NCBI RefSeq assembly: GCF_900103545.1
Contig: NZ_FNHH01000025.1
Coordinates: forward strand, 1-60,765
Length of the DNA stretch: 60,765 bases
From: Daejeonella rubra
GTDB lineage: Bacteria > Bacteroidota > Bacteroidia > Sphingobacteriales > Sphingobacteriaceae
Reading direction: 5' to 3'
The notes beneath the pieces are model-generated. The model saw only the letters and a program-made list of their open reading frames with translations. It made no database searches and was not told where the DNA came from. Below are positions 34,676-44,146 of the stretch, piece by piece. Position 1 is the first letter of the stretch; each line of letters opens with the position of its first letter. Both the position numbers and the translations under genes were made by a program.

Positions 34676-34682
34676 AAGGAGG
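34676..34682 (+). promoter_or_regulatory. Consensus Shine-Dalgarno (AAGGAGG) before rsmE
   Basis: AAGGAGG begins right after the upstream stop codon and lies 7 nt before the rsmE ATG. It supports that start and is one of only two full SD matches I noticed. Confidence 0.6.
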
Positions 34683-34689
34683 TCGGCTT

Positions 34690-35391
34690 ATGCATATATT
34701 CTATACACCCGATATTAACTTAGAAACCTATATTCTTAGCGAAGAAGAAAGTAAACACTGTATAAAAGTTCTAAGGCTTGATTCGGGAAGTTTACTTTAT
34801 TTGGTGGATGGCAATGGAGGATTTTATGATGCGATCATAGAAGATCCGCATCCTAAAAGAACCAAACTTAAGATATTGGGCAAGGTGGAAAATTTCGGTA
34901 AGCGAAACCATTATTTGCACATTGCTATTGCTCCAACTAAAAATATTGAACGTGTTGAATGGTTTTTGGAAAAAGCCACAGAAATTGGGATCGATGAAAT
35001 TACCCCGATAATTTGTGATCGTTCTGAAAGAAAGGAAATCAAAACCGAGCGTTTGAATAAAGTAATTACTTCGGCCATAAAGCAATCCATTAAGGCCTAC
35101 CACCCAAAACTTAATGAAGCTGTACGTTTTAACGACCTCATCACCCAAAATGCAAATACTCAGAAGTTTATAGCTCATTGTATGGACGGAGGTAAGGTCA
35201 CTATTAAGGAATTGCTCATTCCAAATTCCAATTATTTGATAGTGATTGGTCCGGAGGGTGATTTTACTTTAGAAGAAGTTGAAGCTGCGGTAAACAATAA
35301 TTTTATACCTGTTAGCCTGGGAGATTCAAGGCTAAGAACAGAAACGGCAGCTCTTGAAGCCTGTTTTGAAATAAATTTTTTAAACAGATGA
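34690..35391 (+). CDS. rsmE: 16S rRNA (uracil(1498)-N(3))-methyltransferase
   Basis: A 233-aa SPOUT methyltransferase that modifies U1498 of 16S rRNA. An N-terminal PUA-like part (with EESKHCIKVLRLDSG) precedes the knotted domain: KATEIGIDEITPIICDRSER (about 96-115), IGPEGDFTLEEVE (about 184-196) and LGDSRLRTETAALEA (about 208-222), the cofactor loops. Complete in length. It overlaps the next gene by four bases (ATGA). Confidence 0.95.
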   Translation: MHIFYTPDINLETYILSEEESKHCIKVLRLDSGSLLYLVDGNGGFYDAIIEDPHPKRTKLKILGKVENFGKRNHYLHIAIAPTKNIERVEWFLEKATEIGIDEITPIICDRSERKEIKTERLNKVITSAIKQSIKAYHPKLNEAVRFNDLITQNANTQKFIAHCMDGGKVTIKELLIPNSNYLIVIGPEGDFTLEEVEAAVNNNFIPVSLGDSRLRTETAALEACFEINFLNR

Positions 35392-36059
35392 AATATTTAT
35401 TAAGCTATGGCTTAGTATTTCTATTTTTTCTCTTTGCAGGGATATCTTTTTCATTTAATGCCCCATCTTATAAAATTGCAAAGCTGAAATATAACGGTGG
35501 TGGCGACTGGTATGCCAACCGAACGGCACTTTCTAATCTGATCGATTTTTGCAATAAGAATCTGGGTACCAATTTTGACAAAGATGAGGCAATTGTTGAG
35601 GCTGGAAGTTCAGATATTTTTAACTATCCATTCGTGTATTTAACCGGCCATGGTAACATTGTGTTCAGTGATCAGGAAGCAGAAAATTTGCGTAAGTATT
35701 TAATGGGCGGAGGATTTTTGCATATTGATGATAACTACGGTTTGGATAAATTTATCAGGCCTCAAATGAAACGGGTTTTTCCAGAGCTTGATTTTGAAGA
35801 GTTGCCTGCAAATCATATTCTATATAACCAAAAGTTCAAGTTTCCATCTGGTCTTCCTAAAATTCATGAACATGATGGGAAGCGGCCTCAGGGGATGGCT
35901 TTGATCTATAAGGGACGAGTTGTTTGTTATTATACTTTTGAAAGCGACCTGGGCAATGGCTGGGAAGATTCAGGAACTTATGCAGGTGATTCCGAGGAAG
36001 CAAGGCAAAGGGCTCTGAAAATGGGTTCAAATTTAATACAGTACGCTTTAACGCAGTAA
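35388..36059 (+). CDS. DUF4159-domain secreted protein
   Basis: A 223-aa protein with an N-terminal signal sequence (about 1-24, ending FSFNAPS). The mature part is a DUF4159 domain: YNGGGDWYANRTALSNLIDF, YPFVYLTGHGNIVFSDQEAENLRKYL, then GGFLHIDDNYG, which resembles a class I glutamine amidotransferase-like fold. Its role is not established. The gene overlaps rsmE by four bases and ends 3 nt before the biotin-carrier gene, so it is co-transcribed. Confidence 0.82.
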   Translation: MKYLLSYGLVFLFFLFAGISFSFNAPSYKIAKLKYNGGGDWYANRTALSNLIDFCNKNLGTNFDKDEAIVEAGSSDIFNYPFVYLTGHGNIVFSDQEAENLRKYLMGGGFLHIDDNYGLDKFIRPQMKRVFPELDFEELPANHILYNQKFKFPSGLPKIHEHDGKRPQGMALIYKGRVVCYYTFESDLGNGWEDSGTYAGDSEEARQRALKMGSNLIQYALTQ

Positions 36060-36062
36060 TAC

Positions 36063-36563
36063 ATGCTCAAGATAAAGGTAAATAACAAGTTCAATTTTGA
36101 GCTTTCTTCAGAACGCAATCAAACATTAATTAACGGACTTCCTTTTCAGGGTGATATTTTAAAGGTTAATAGTCGTTCATTTAATGTATTGTATAATAAT
36201 AAGTCATTTAATGCCGAGCTGATCGAGTTTGATAAGCAGAAAAAAACCTGTTCGGTTAAAGTGGGAAACAATATTTATTCCATGCAAATGACCGATCAGT
36301 TTGATGAGCTTTTGCATCAACTTGGAATGGATAATTTGAACATAGTAAAGGTTTCAGAAATTAAAGCACCAATGCCTGGTTTGGTTTTAAGAATTCTGGC
36401 ATCTGAAGGCGAAGTGGTACAAAAAGGGGGCAACCTGCTTGTGCTTGAAGCTATGAAGATGGAAAATATTATTAAAGCACCTGCCGATGTGATCATCAAG
36501 TCTGTAAAGGTAAATCCGGGTGATAAAGTTGAAAAGAATCAGGTGATGATGATCTTTTCCTGA
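36063..36563 (+). CDS. Biotin/lipoyl-attachment domain protein (acyl-CoA carboxylase carrier subunit-like)
   Basis: A 166-aa protein. The C-terminal 70 residues are a biotinyl domain with EAMKMEN and the modified lysine at 132; KAPMPGLVLRILASEGEVV starts the barrel at about 101. The N-terminal half is a beta-rich region of unknown partner use. Such proteins serve biotin-dependent carboxylases (acetyl-, propionyl- or pyruvate carboxylase). No carboxylase subunit is in the window, so the enzyme it serves cannot be named. Confidence 0.85.
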   Translation: MLKIKVNNKFNFELSSERNQTLINGLPFQGDILKVNSRSFNVLYNNKSFNAELIEFDKQKKTCSVKVGNNIYSMQMTDQFDELLHQLGMDNLNIVKVSEIKAPMPGLVLRILASEGEVVQKGGNLLVLEAMKMENIIKAPADVIIKSVKVNPGDKVEKNQVMMIFS

Positions 36564-36679
36564 TAAATTACTTTTACACCAGGAATACGTTAATCTTCAA
36601 TTATATTTTCTTTAGGCAAGTAAATATTGTTTATTTTCAAAAAACTTTTAAGTTAAAAAGTTAAAACAATATTTATCTG

Positions 36680-38419
36680 ATGGCTATAGAAATTAAAACC
36701 AAGGGCGAATTATACGATGTGTGTATTGTAGGTTCAGGTGCAGGTGGGGGAATGGCGGCGAAAATACTCACAGAAGCAGGACTAAAGGTTGCATTGCTTG
36801 AAGCAGGGCCTGACTATGATCCGGCAAATCCAGAACAGCAAACTCAACTAAAGTGGCCATATGAATCTCCTAGAAGGGGTGCTGGTACAAACCGTGCCTT
36901 TGGCGACTTCGATGCTGCCTATGGTGGATGGGAAATAGAAGGTGAACCTTACACCAGGAAAAATGGAACTCAATTTGATTGGTTCCGATCCAGAATGCTT
37001 GGTGGTCGTACCAATCACTGGGGCAGGATCTCCCTTCGATTTGGTCCTAAAGATTTTAAGCGCAGAGATTTTGACGGATTAGGGGATAACTGGCCTATCG
37101 GCTACGATGATGTTAAGCCATATTATGATCGCATTGATAAAATGATCGGTGTATTTGGCACCAAAGAGGGAATCTATAATGAACCTGATGGTTACTTTCT
37201 TCCCCCTCCAAAGCCAAGGCTTCATGAGTTAATGATTAAAAAGGCTGCAACTAACATTGGGATTCCTGTTATTCCGGCTCGATTGTCAATTTTGACAAGA
37301 CCTATAAATAAAGATCGCGGTTCCTGCTTCTTTTGTAACCAGTGTAATCGCGGCTGTTCTGTTCACGCCGATTTTTCATCTTCTACATGTCTGGTTAAAC
37401 CAGCAAGAAAAACCGGGAATGCCGATGTGTATGTAAATGCGATGGCACGTGAGGTATTAACTGATAAAGAAGGAAAAGCAACAGGTGTTTCTTATGTAGA
37501 TAAGACCGATATGCAGGAATATCAGGTCAATGCAAAGGTAGTTGTTCTGGCTGCAAGTGCTTGTGAATCTGCGCGTTTACTTCTTAACTCAAAATCTTCA
37601 GCCCACCCGAATGGATTGGCAAATTCAAGTGGAATGGTTGGAAAATATCTGCATGACTCTACAGGAGCTTCCAGGGGAGCATTTATCCCTCAGCTAATGG
37701 ATAGAGAACGATATAATGAAGATGGAGTTGGGGGATTACATTTGTATATTCCATGGTGGCTTGACAATAAAAAGCTTGATTTTGCCCGTGGCTATCACAT
37801 TGAATTTTGGGGTGGATTAGGAATGCCTTCTTATGGATTCGGTTTTGGAATGGAAAACACCAATGGAAAATATCCTGGGAAAGATGGTAAAATGAAGGCT
37901 GCCGGTGGATATGGCGCATCTCTTAAAGATGATTACCGTAGATATTATGGTTCAACAGTAGGTTTTGCCGGTAGAGGTGAAAGTATTCCAAGAGTTGAAA
38001 ACTATTGTGAAATTGATCCGGGAGTTGTAGATAAATATGGAATTCCGGTATTAAGATTCAATTATAACTGGACAGATCAGGAAGTAAAACAAGCAAAACA
38101 TATGCAGGATACTTTCGAAGAACTTATCCATTCTATGGGGGGTATTGCAAGTGGTGAAAAACCAGGCGAAGACCGTAAATATGGACTTGAAGCCCCGGGA
38201 AGGATCATACATGAAGTGGGTACTACCCGTATGGGAAATGACCGCAATACTTCGGTATTAAATAAATATAATCAGGCACATGATGTAAAAAATCTGTTCG
38301 TGGTTGATGGAGGTGCCTTTGTTTCTCAGGCGGATAAAAATCCTACCTGGACCATCTTAGCCTTATCTATGCGGGCTTCAGAATACATCATTGATCAGTT
38401 AAAAAAGCAAAATATTTAA
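36680..38419 (+). CDS. GMC-family oxidoreductase (FAD-dependent sugar/alcohol dehydrogenase type)
   Basis: A 579-aa flavoprotein. The FAD-binding loop GSGAGGGMAAKI lies at 16-27, LEAGPDYD at about 41, the RMLGGRTNHWGRISLR segment at about 110, and the C-terminal GMC_oxred_C part with HEVGTTRMGNDRNTSV (catalytic His) and NPTWTILALSMRASE at the end. Around 216-226 is a cysteine cluster, GSCFFCNQCNRGC, as in FAD-dependent glucose/gluconate-type dehydrogenases that carry an Fe-S centre. The partner subunit 3 gene starts 4 nt later. Substrate unknown. Confidence 0.88.
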   Translation: MAIEIKTKGELYDVCIVGSGAGGGMAAKILTEAGLKVALLEAGPDYDPANPEQQTQLKWPYESPRRGAGTNRAFGDFDAAYGGWEIEGEPYTRKNGTQFDWFRSRMLGGRTNHWGRISLRFGPKDFKRRDFDGLGDNWPIGYDDVKPYYDRIDKMIGVFGTKEGIYNEPDGYFLPPPKPRLHELMIKKAATNIGIPVIPARLSILTRPINKDRGSCFFCNQCNRGCSVHADFSSSTCLVKPARKTGNADVYVNAMAREVLTDKEGKATGVSYVDKTDMQEYQVNAKVVVLAASACESARLLLNSKSSAHPNGLANSSGMVGKYLHDSTGASRGAFIPQLMDRERYNEDGVGGLHLYIPWWLDNKKLDFARGYHIEFWGGLGMPSYGFGFGMENTNGKYPGKDGKMKAAGGYGASLKDDYRRYYGSTVGFAGRGESIPRVENYCEIDPGVVDKYGIPVLRFNYNWTDQEVKQAKHMQDTFEELIHSMGGIASGEKPGEDRKYGLEAPGRIIHEVGTTRMGNDRNTSVLNKYNQAHDVKNLFVVDGGAFVSQADKNPTWTILALSMRASEYIIDQLKKQNI

Positions 38420-38423
38420 TCAG

Positions 38424-39110
38424 ATGAACAGAAGAGACTCACTCAAAGCATTGGCTGTTGGAACAGTTAGCGTTGGTACTATTTTAGCAACTTCATGTGA
38501 TAAAAAAGATTCTAAGAACACTGCAGACAGCGGAAAATCAGGTGTCTATGGTCGTACCGCTGAAGAAAAGCTGATCGACGAGAAGCTGATGTCGGAGACT
38601 TTCTTTAGTGCTGCAGAACTAAGTACGATCACCATTCTTGCAGATATCATCATTCCACGTGATGAGCATTCTGGTAGTGCAAGTGAAGCTAAAGTGCCTG
38701 AATTTATCGAATTTATTGTGAAGGATCAGCCAAGGTATCAGCTCCCAATGAGAGGCGGATTAAAATGGCTCGATATTAAATCACTTAAACTATTTAAAAA
38801 ATCATTTGCCGAAGCTGGTAAAGAACAGCAAATTGAATTAGTTGAACTGATCGCATTCCCTGAGAAAGCTGCTCCGGAGAACTCTGCAGGAGTAAGCTTT
38901 TTTAATACCATGCGTAACTTAACTGCAACCGGTTTCTTTACGAGTAAGGAAGGGATTTCAGATATGGCTTATAAAGGTAATCAGCCAAATGAGTGGAATG
39001 GTGTTCCTGATAAGGTTTTAAAACAATACGGACTTGAATATGATCAGAAAACTCTGGATCAATGTCTTAAGCCTGAAGACAGGGGTAAGATCATGACCTG
39101 GGATAGTTAA
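38424..39110 (+). CDS. Gluconate 2-dehydrogenase subunit 3-family protein (Tat lipoprotein)
   Basis: A 228-aa protein. The N-terminus MNRRDSLKALA is a twin-arginine motif, and the signal ends in a lipobox LATSC with Cys25, so it should be exported folded by Tat and lipid-anchored. The body matches the small (gamma) subunit of membrane-bound gluconate/sorbitol dehydrogenases, with FSAAELSTITILADIIIP and VPEFIEFIVKD. These subunits carry the GMC partner through the membrane by hitch-hiking. It follows that GMC gene by 4 nt. Confidence 0.88.
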   Translation: MNRRDSLKALAVGTVSVGTILATSCDKKDSKNTADSGKSGVYGRTAEEKLIDEKLMSETFFSAAELSTITILADIIIPRDEHSGSASEAKVPEFIEFIVKDQPRYQLPMRGGLKWLDIKSLKLFKKSFAEAGKEQQIELVELIAFPEKAAPENSAGVSFFNTMRNLTATGFFTSKEGISDMAYKGNQPNEWNGVPDKVLKQYGLEYDQKTLDQCLKPEDRGKIMTWDS

Positions 39111-39136
39111 TTGATTGTAAGTACTTTGTTGTTATT

Positions 39137-39188
39137 AATTTAAATGCATAAGACTGAAGCAATTGTTTCAGTCTTATGCATTTAAATT
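39137..39188. terminator. 52-nt near-perfect palindrome, probable bidirectional terminator
   Basis: A 22-bp perfect inverted repeat (39137-39158 and 39167-39188) around an 8-nt centre that itself continues the palindrome except for one position. It follows the dehydrogenase pair by 26 bp. The flanking T/A runs are short and interrupted, so a DNA-binding or RNA-stability role is also possible. Confidence 0.6.
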
Positions 39189-39290
39189 GATCTTGTCCTA
39201 ATGTCTTATTAATACGAATGGCCTTAATTTGTACGATAGAGATTATTATAGATTTTTTTATTCTGAATTGATTACATCTAATCATAGACT

Positions 39291-41750
39291 ATGCAGTTTT
39301 TCAAAAACCATTCGATTTTAAGAGTAAGTACTCTTTTAGTTTTGCCTTTGCTTCTGGCAACATATGCTTTGGCCCAGAATATTCCCGGAAACTCAAAACC
39401 AGCGAAAGTTCTATTGCCTAATGGCTGGTCTTTAAGCCCGGCTGGAAGGTCGCTTCCATTAGGTGATCTGCCCTTAAATATTCAGATCTCTGCTTCTCAA
39501 AAGTTAATGGCAGTAACCAATAATGGGCAAAGCAAGCAGAGCATCCAATTGATCGACCCTCAGTCAGAGAAGATCTTACATGATCAACCGATTGGAAAGG
39601 CATGGTATGGTTTAAAGTTCAGTGCAGATGAGAAGAAACTCTATGCATCTGGTGCAAATGATAATATTGTGTTGGTTTATCCGATAATAGACAAAAAGCT
39701 TGGGAAAGCTGATACGATCATACTTGGAAAAGCATGGCCTAAAGAGAAAATTGGTCCGACAGGTATTGAGGTTGATGATGCTGGAAATCGTTTATATGCT
39801 GTTACCAAGGAAAATAATTCGCTCTATGTTTTTGACCTGAGGACAAAAAAAGTATTGAATAAAGTTAATCTTGGGTCAGAGGCCTATGATTGCTTGCTTT
39901 CTCCTGATAAGGCGAAGCTTTATATCTCCTTATGGGGGGCTGATAAACTGGCTGTTTATGATATAAAGGCCCAAAAGATAAGTTCTGAAATCTTTACAGA
40001 GAGTCATCCTAATGAGATCATTCAAAACAGAACAGGTAAATATCTATTTGTTGCCAATGCCAATGATAATTCAGTATCCGTAATTGATACGAAGGCCGGC
40101 AAGGTGATCGAAGTAATTTCAACGGCTCTGTATCCAACCAGGCTTACAGGTTCAACTACCAATGGCCTGGCATTATCTGAGGATGAGAAAACCTTGTATG
40201 TTGCCAATGCTGATAATAACTGTCTGGCAGTATTTAATGTATCAAATCCCGGAAAGAGCAGTTCAAAGGGTTTTATTCCTACGGGTTGGTATCCAACCAA
40301 TGTGAGGGTTGCTGGTAAAAAAATATTCGTTTCTAATGGCAAGGGATTTACCTCAATGGCAAATCCGGATGGTCCTCAGCCAATAAAAAAGACAGATGAT
40401 AGCGGTGTTCATATAGGAATAAGTGCGCAAAAGGAGGTTCAGTATATTGGTGGATTGTTCAAAGGAACCTTATCTGTTATTGATCAGCCCACTGATACAC
40501 AGTTGGAATCGTTTTCTAAGCAGGTTTATGCTAATACACCTTATAACAAGCAGACTGAAGCAATTTCAAAAGGCCTGGCCAATAACCCCGTTCCTAATAT
40601 TCAGGGTGGGAAATCGCCTATAAAATATGTGTTCTATGTAATTAAAGAGAATCGTACATATGATCAGGTTTTTGGGGATATAAAAGAGGGTAACGGAGAT
40701 CCCAGCCTATGTATTTTTCCTGAAAAGGTAACACCAAATCATCATGCACTTGCCAGAGAATTTGTACTTCTAGACAATTTTTATGTTGATGCCGAAGTGA
40801 GTGCCGACGGACATAATTGGAGTATGGCCGCTTATGCAACAGATTATACAGAGAAAACCTGGCCTACAAGTTATGGAAGCAGAGGTGGTACATATGATTA
40901 TGAAGGAAGTCGTAATATTGCTTACCCCCGGGATGGCTATATCTGGGATTATGCGAAAAGGGTAGGTATTTCTTACCGTAGTTATGGGGAATTCGTTACA
41001 AAGGATGGTCCTACAACTAAATCACTTATAGGCCATATTGCAGCAAAGTATCCCAGCTATAATCTGGATATAAAGGACATTGACAGGATCGCCGCTTTCA
41101 AATCAGATTTCGATTCTCTATTGGCAATAAATTCTGTGGCCCAATTTAATACGATCAGGCTTGGGAATGATCATACCAGCGGACAGCGTATTGGAAAACT
41201 AACTCCTACTGCTCAGGTTGCGGATAATGATCTTGCGCTGGGCCTGTTGGTGGAACATATTTCAAATAGCAGTATCTGGAATGAGTCTGCTATTTTCGTT
41301 CTTGAAGATGATGCTCAAAATGGTCCTGATCATGTTGATGCACACCGTTCACCAGCTTTCGTGATTAGCCCCTATACAAAACGTAATTCTGTGAACAGTT
41401 CGATGTTTTCCACTTCCGGTATGCTTCGAACAATGGAGCTGATCCTGGGTCTGCCACCGATGAGTCAGTATGATGCCGCAGCAGTGCCATTATCTGACTG
41501 TTTCACAACAACTCCGGACTTTAAGCCTTACAAGGTGAAGTCAGCTAATGTAGACCTTGAGCAACGTAATGTTGCCTGGAACAAAAGTGCTAAGCGTTCT
41601 CAGGAATGGAATTTTGCCAGAGAAGATGCTGCACCTGACCTTGATCTTAATGAGGTGGTTTGGAAATCAGTGAAAGGCGAGGATTCCATAATGCCTGCTC
41701 CTCGTAGAAGTGCATTTGTTAAACTTGAACAAAAGAAAAAAGACGACTGA
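39291..41750 (+). CDS. Bifunctional YncE-type beta-propeller / phosphoesterase-family protein
   Basis: An 819-aa secreted protein: signal peptide (residues 1-29, ending ALAQ), a beta-propeller of YncE-like repeats (about 60-360, e.g. LSEDEKTLYVANADNN, SPDKAKLYISLWGAD), then a phosphoesterase/alkaline-phosphatase-superfamily domain (about 445-770). The latter shows VIKENRTYDQVFGD, DNFYVDAEVSADGHNWS, GNDHTSG and VLEDDAQNGPDHVDAHRSP, consistent with metal ligands. Substrate unknown, perhaps a phosphate ester. It has its own hairpin at the 3' end and is followed by a TonB-dependent receptor, perhaps functionally linked. Confidence 0.87.
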   Translation: MQFFKNHSILRVSTLLVLPLLLATYALAQNIPGNSKPAKVLLPNGWSLSPAGRSLPLGDLPLNIQISASQKLMAVTNNGQSKQSIQLIDPQSEKILHDQPIGKAWYGLKFSADEKKLYASGANDNIVLVYPIIDKKLGKADTIILGKAWPKEKIGPTGIEVDDAGNRLYAVTKENNSLYVFDLRTKKVLNKVNLGSEAYDCLLSPDKAKLYISLWGADKLAVYDIKAQKISSEIFTESHPNEIIQNRTGKYLFVANANDNSVSVIDTKAGKVIEVISTALYPTRLTGSTTNGLALSEDEKTLYVANADNNCLAVFNVSNPGKSSSKGFIPTGWYPTNVRVAGKKIFVSNGKGFTSMANPDGPQPIKKTDDSGVHIGISAQKEVQYIGGLFKGTLSVIDQPTDTQLESFSKQVYANTPYNKQTEAISKGLANNPVPNIQGGKSPIKYVFYVIKENRTYDQVFGDIKEGNGDPSLCIFPEKVTPNHHALAREFVLLDNFYVDAEVSADGHNWSMAAYATDYTEKTWPTSYGSRGGTYDYEGSRNIAYPRDGYIWDYAKRVGISYRSYGEFVTKDGPTTKSLIGHIAAKYPSYNLDIKDIDRIAAFKSDFDSLLAINSVAQFNTIRLGNDHTSGQRIGKLTPTAQVADNDLALGLLVEHISNSSIWNESAIFVLEDDAQNGPDHVDAHRSPAFVISPYTKRNSVNSSMFSTSGMLRTMELILGLPPMSQYDAAAVPLSDCFTTTPDFKPYKVKSANVDLEQRNVAWNKSAKRSQEWNFAREDAAPDLDLNEVVWKSVKGEDSIMPAPRRSAFVKLEQKKKDD

Positions 41751-41773
41751 TAATATCATTTTAATACATTCAA

Positions 41774-41805
41774 AATAGTATTCTCTGATCTGGGAGAGTA
41801 CTATT
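41774..41805 (+). terminator. Hairpin after the YncE/phosphoesterase gene
   Basis: AATAGTATTCTC / GAGAGTACTATT, 12 bp with one G-T pair and an 8-nt loop. The tail is A/T-rich but not a pure T run, so termination may be partial. Confidence 0.5.
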
Positions 41806-41832
41806 CCTATTTAAATAAATTTTTAATCTGGA

Positions 41833-44076
41833 ATGAAAAAATACCTGTTTGCTTTTTTTCTAATTACGATATCTCTCCCTTTATTTTCACAGAATTTAAA
41901 TGGAAGGATCTTCAGCGAAGTAACGAAGAACAAGATTCCGGGGGTAAATATTAAGCTTGAAGGTCCTGTTTCATACAGATTAGCTACTAATGATCAGGGC
42001 AAATTTATTTTTAAGGAGTTAGTGCCTGGAAGATATAGCCTAAGTGCAAGCAGAATAGGGTATGAAACCTATACTGTATTTCTTGAACTTCAATCCGGTC
42101 AGTTAATGGATCTTGAAATTCCGCTGATTGAAAGTTCAAATTCTCTTCCTGAGATTGAGGTTATTTCAGCATCCAGAAGGAATACCTCCAGTTTAAAATT
42201 GCCATTTGCCTCCAGTATTTTGAGCAGGCCGTCGCAATCAGAAAATATTCCACGGTCAACGCCAGAATCATTAAGTATTATACCGGGGGTATTTGTGCAG
42301 AAAACAAATCACGGCGGGGGCTCGCCCTTCATTAGGGGCTTGACAGGCAATCAGACTCTCATTTTGGTTGATGGCATCCGAATGAATAATTCAACTTTCA
42401 GATACGGACCTAATCAGTATTTAAATACGGTAGATCCTTTCTCAATTGATAAGATTGAGGTGCTTAGAGGTAGTGGATCTGTTCAGTATGGTTCGGATGC
42501 GATGGGTGGAGTGATTCAGGTTTTTACTAAAGATCCGGGGTTTTCGGAAAGCAATAATTTTAAGGGGGGTGTAAATGCTCGCTATGGCAGCGGAAATATG
42601 GAAAGATCCGGAAGTACTGAATTTGTGTATTCATCTTCAAAATTGGTTTTTTCTGGTGTTGTTGGATTAAAGAACTTTGGAGATCTTATTGGAGGAGACA
42701 CTACCGGCAGACAATCGCCTTCAGGATATACCGAGTCTGATGCGAGTTTAAAGCTTAAAATGAAGCTTTCAGAAAAGGCAGAACTCACTTTTGCCAATCA
42801 ATTTGTTCAGCAGAAAGATGTGGATGTCTTTCATAAGGTCAGGCTTGAGAATTTCAAGATCAATAAAATGGGAGTTCAGGGCAGGAACCTGAGTTATGTA
42901 AAATTCAGGATGGAAGGGCCCAGCCCGCTTTTTAAAGAAATTAATATTACGGGCTCCCTGAATAACACAATTGAGGAAAGAAACAGCCTGAAAAATGCAA
43001 GTCTTATTACCGGACTTGAAAGAGATAAGGTAAGTTCATCTAATCTGGCAGTAGAACTGTTTTCTGATCTGACGAAGTATTGGACGGTAAACAGCGGACT
43101 GGAATATTACAGAGACAAAGTAAATAGCATCCGGAATAATATAAATAACCAGAGTGGATCCCTGACAATGCTGCGGGGTTTGTATCCCAATAATTCTTCC
43201 TATTTAAATACTTCTTTATATTCTCTTCATCATTTGGAGTTGGGTGGATTTAATGCAGAAGCGGGTCTTAGATATAATTGGTTAAAGGCCTCCATATTTG
43301 ATAATGATCTTGGTCAGCTGGAAGTATCCCCTGGTGCTTTTGTATGGAACACAGGACTTAACTACACGTTAAAAAATCATCATCTGTATGTATCTCTTAA
43401 TAGTGGATACCGTGCTCCCAATATCGACGATATGGGTACTTTGGGTATTGTAGATTTCAGATATGAACTTCCATCTTACTCTTTAAAACCTGAGAAAAGT
43501 TATAACTCTGAGCTTGGATATAAATATGCTTTCGGGAGTTTGAGTCTCGGAGCAGCCTTATACCGTAATAAAATGATAGATCTTATTACCAGAGTGCAAA
43601 CAGCTCAGATAATAGATGGGTATAAAGTATATAAGAAGGAGAATACGGAAGAGGCACTGATTAAAGGAGTTGAGGGTTTTCTTGAATGGCAGGCTAACCG
43701 AAATTTGTCTGTTGATATGTTCGCCTCCTTTAATCATGGGCAAAATCTTTCAAAATCTGAGCCATTGCGAAGAGTGCCTCCCTTTAATGGGAATATTTCA
43801 ATGAAATATAAATTGACCAGGCTGTATGTTAAGGGCGAATTAGCTTGGGCTGATAAGCAAGACCGTTTAGCTCAAGGTGATAGGGATGATAACCGGATTC
43901 CTTTTAATGGCACACCAGGATGGAAGGTTCTGAACATTTATTCAGGTTATACTTTCGGTAAGGCCCATTTACGATTGAGTGCTCAGAATCTATTTAATGT
44001 GGATTACCGTACTCATGGAAGCGGAATCAATGCCGTGGGCAGGAGTTTATGGATGAACGTACAGTACGATCTATAA
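41833..44076 (+). CDS. TonB-dependent outer-membrane receptor with carboxypeptidase-regulatory-like domain
   Basis: A 747-aa outer-membrane protein: signal peptide (1-19, ending PLFSQ), a carboxypeptidase-D-regulatory-like domain (about 22-100, NGRIFSEVTKNKIPGVNIKL), a plug domain (about 125-230, with GNQTLILVDGIRMNN and LRGSGSVQYGSDAMGGVI) and a beta-barrel ending in WMNVQYDL with the C-terminal aromatic-type strand. No SusD gene follows, so it is more like a siderophore/cobalamin/metal-type receptor than a glycan SusC. It would depend on the TonB-ExbB-ExbD set of this window. Confidence 0.9.
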   Translation: MKKYLFAFFLITISLPLFSQNLNGRIFSEVTKNKIPGVNIKLEGPVSYRLATNDQGKFIFKELVPGRYSLSASRIGYETYTVFLELQSGQLMDLEIPLIESSNSLPEIEVISASRRNTSSLKLPFASSILSRPSQSENIPRSTPESLSIIPGVFVQKTNHGGGSPFIRGLTGNQTLILVDGIRMNNSTFRYGPNQYLNTVDPFSIDKIEVLRGSGSVQYGSDAMGGVIQVFTKDPGFSESNNFKGGVNARYGSGNMERSGSTEFVYSSSKLVFSGVVGLKNFGDLIGGDTTGRQSPSGYTESDASLKLKMKLSEKAELTFANQFVQQKDVDVFHKVRLENFKINKMGVQGRNLSYVKFRMEGPSPLFKEINITGSLNNTIEERNSLKNASLITGLERDKVSSSNLAVELFSDLTKYWTVNSGLEYYRDKVNSIRNNINNQSGSLTMLRGLYPNNSSYLNTSLYSLHHLELGGFNAEAGLRYNWLKASIFDNDLGQLEVSPGAFVWNTGLNYTLKNHHLYVSLNSGYRAPNIDDMGTLGIVDFRYELPSYSLKPEKSYNSELGYKYAFGSLSLGAALYRNKMIDLITRVQTAQIIDGYKVYKKENTEEALIKGVEGFLEWQANRNLSVDMFASFNHGQNLSKSEPLRRVPPFNGNISMKYKLTRLYVKGELAWADKQDRLAQGDRDDNRIPFNGTPGWKVLNIYSGYTFGKAHLRLSAQNLFNVDYRTHGSGINAVGRSLWMNVQYDL

Positions 44077-44103
44077 GAAATTAGCAAAAGAATTTCAAGC
44101 TTT

Positions 44104-44133
44104 AAAAAGGGAATATGTCCTTATTCTTTGCTC
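44104..44133 (+). repeat. 30-bp direct repeat, copy 1
   Basis: AAAAAGGGAATATGTCC followed by TTATTCTTTGCTC; identical to 44462-44491. The start is itself partly palindromic (AAGG...CCTT). Confidence 0.9.
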
Positions 44134-44146
44134 TTGCTCCTTTCTG

